Positions 33,277 to 33,718 of a DNA stretch of 33,718 bases are shown here, one piece after another. The notes under the pieces were generated by a model. The model ran no database searches. It was not told the origin of the DNA and saw only the letters and a list, made by a program, of their open reading frames with translations. Source of the stretch: Bacteroidales bacterium (GTDB lineage Bacteria > Bacteroidota > Bacteroidia > Bacteroidales > PWNQ01). Location: assembly GCA_021738505.1 (NCBI GenBank), contig JAIPBW010000035.1, forward strand, positions 1-33,718. The letters are read 5' to 3'. The translations under genes and the position numbers were made by a program. Numbering within the stretch: the stretch's first letter is position 1; each line of letters begins with the position of its first letter.

Positions 33277-33498
33277 TAGGGTTTGATGTAAGTTAAAACA
33301 TAATGAAAGGTGCTTAGGTTAAGGGAGTCAGACAGCCGGCTGTTTAACAGACACCAATTTGGATCACTACCAAAATGTGCAGAAAACGAAACAGCATTTA
33401 ACGGAAATTCAATTGGTGTGGATCTGGTAATTGAAAAAAGCCATTTGACAAAACCCAAATGTTTATAACCTGAGCCCTTTTAATTAGAGTTTGTCAAT
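33277..33498. other. Non-coding stretch with two inverted repeats after the stress protein gene
   Basis: No gene is recognised between the stress protein and the right-hand repeat. ACAGCCGGCTGT (33332-33343) is a perfect 12-bp palindrome. ACACCAATT (33351-33359) is complementary to AATTGGTGT (33411-33419) across 51 nt. These could form a structured RNA or mark a decayed element. Confidence 0.45.
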
Positions 33499-33625
33499 AA
33501 AGTAAGTGTTTAGTTGATAATGTTCAAGTTCAAGGCTTGCGAAGTGTTTAAAACCAAGGAGTTTACTATGGTAAATGACTGTTTTAAATACGAGCATAAC
33601 GCAGAAATTGGACATTATGGACAAA
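33499..33625. repeat. Long-hairpin repeat, copy 2 (right end of window)
   Basis: This is the same element as 1-133, in the same orientation. Outside the tip it differs at two positions: one weakens the outer stem (C to G at the equivalent of 18), the other turns an A-U pair into a G-U wobble (equivalent of 48). The tip is replaced entirely: TTTAC/GTAAA around TATG (33562-33575) instead of TCCCGAT/ATCGGGA. Its last common bases are ACAAA; beyond 33625 the sequence is unrelated to what follows copy 1, so the outermost stem pairs of copy 1 (about 134-137) are missing here. Confidence 0.85.
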
Positions 33626-33718
33626 TTGCGCCAAGCTAAGCCCGTGAAAAAGGGAATTAGCATAGATCTTTGAAACTTTTCAACAGAAACCTGTAGGTAA
33701 CCACTCCTACCTGGGAAA
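33626..33718. other. Terminal 93 bp beyond the right-hand repeat
   Basis: No reading frame or known RNA is recognised. TTGAAA/TTTCAA (33670-33675 with 33678-33683) and GTAGG/CCTAC (33693-33697 with 33706-33710) are short dyads. The stretch may continue into another element outside the window. Confidence 0.3.

Noticed and set aside
33219-33458. Minus-strand 79-codon frame after the stress protein gene
   Set aside because: It overlaps the end of the stress protein gene and inverted repeats, and the product shows no recognisable domain.
1-33625. The whole region between the two repeats as a composite transposon or genomic island
   Set aside because: The interior is housekeeping (murD2, recF, trmD, fmt, HU, tRNA-His) with uniform composition and no transposase, so mobilisation of the segment is unlikely.
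1-33718. CRISPR array, phage-defence system, prophage or biosynthetic cluster
   Set aside because: Looked for on both strands: no spaced direct repeats, no cas, restriction-modification, retron or phage structural genes, and no modular synthases were seen.

Overview
The window looks like chromosomal DNA of a member of the Bacteroidota, probably a free-living or marine Bacteroidales/Marinilabiliales-type organism. The evidence is an AT-rich sequence without strong Shine-Dalgarno sites, many promoter boxes of the Bacteroidota form TAnnTTTG, a secreted protein with a type IX secretion (T9SS) C-terminal sorting domain, and Bacteroidota-style versions of most housekeeping genes. No phage, CRISPR array, insertion-sequence transposase or rRNA is visible. 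The window begins in one copy and nearly ends in a second copy of a ~130-bp structured repeat (1-133 and 33499-33625). Short-read assemblies often break at multicopy repeats, so this may be a whole contig bounded by repeat copies; that is inference.

Layout. 1-3145: repeat, LolD/MacB-type ABC ATPase, outer-membrane beta-barrel protein, MscS channel. 3381-7026: an energy operon with electron-transfer flavoprotein subunits EtfB and EtfA and a long acyl-CoA dehydrogenase. 7342-8522: gmhA-gmhB for heptose (LPS core) synthesis. 8639-9421: a secreted MORN/YwqK-like repeat protein, convergent with YqgE/AlgH. 10251-13050: a tightly coupled pair matching MurL and MurD2, the alternative route that adds L-Glu to UDP-MurNAc-L-Ala and then epimerises it. 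13056-16509 (minus strand): trmH, HU, fmt, ribH and a membrane-anchored TPR protein. 16601-19966: recF, a DciA-like DUF721 gene and recQ. 20305-21475 (minus strand): trmD and arfB. 21647-25942: a membrane-anchored helix-hairpin-helix protein, a POT-family peptide transporter and an orphan sensor histidine kinase. 26045-26650: exported MsrB and tRNA-His. 26746-30161: a glycosyltransferase, flippase and EamA transporter run. 30293-33276: a T9SS cargo protein and a double-domain universal stress protein.

Most of the window is housekeeping. The parts most worth a second look are the long-hairpin repeat at both ends, whose tip has a different sequence in each copy yet stays base-paired; the MurL/MurD2 pair; a two-copy 20-bp tandem repeat just upstream of a textbook HU promoter; the cluster of palindromes between recQ and trmD; and a tRNA-His whose acceptor stem has two adjacent mismatches.
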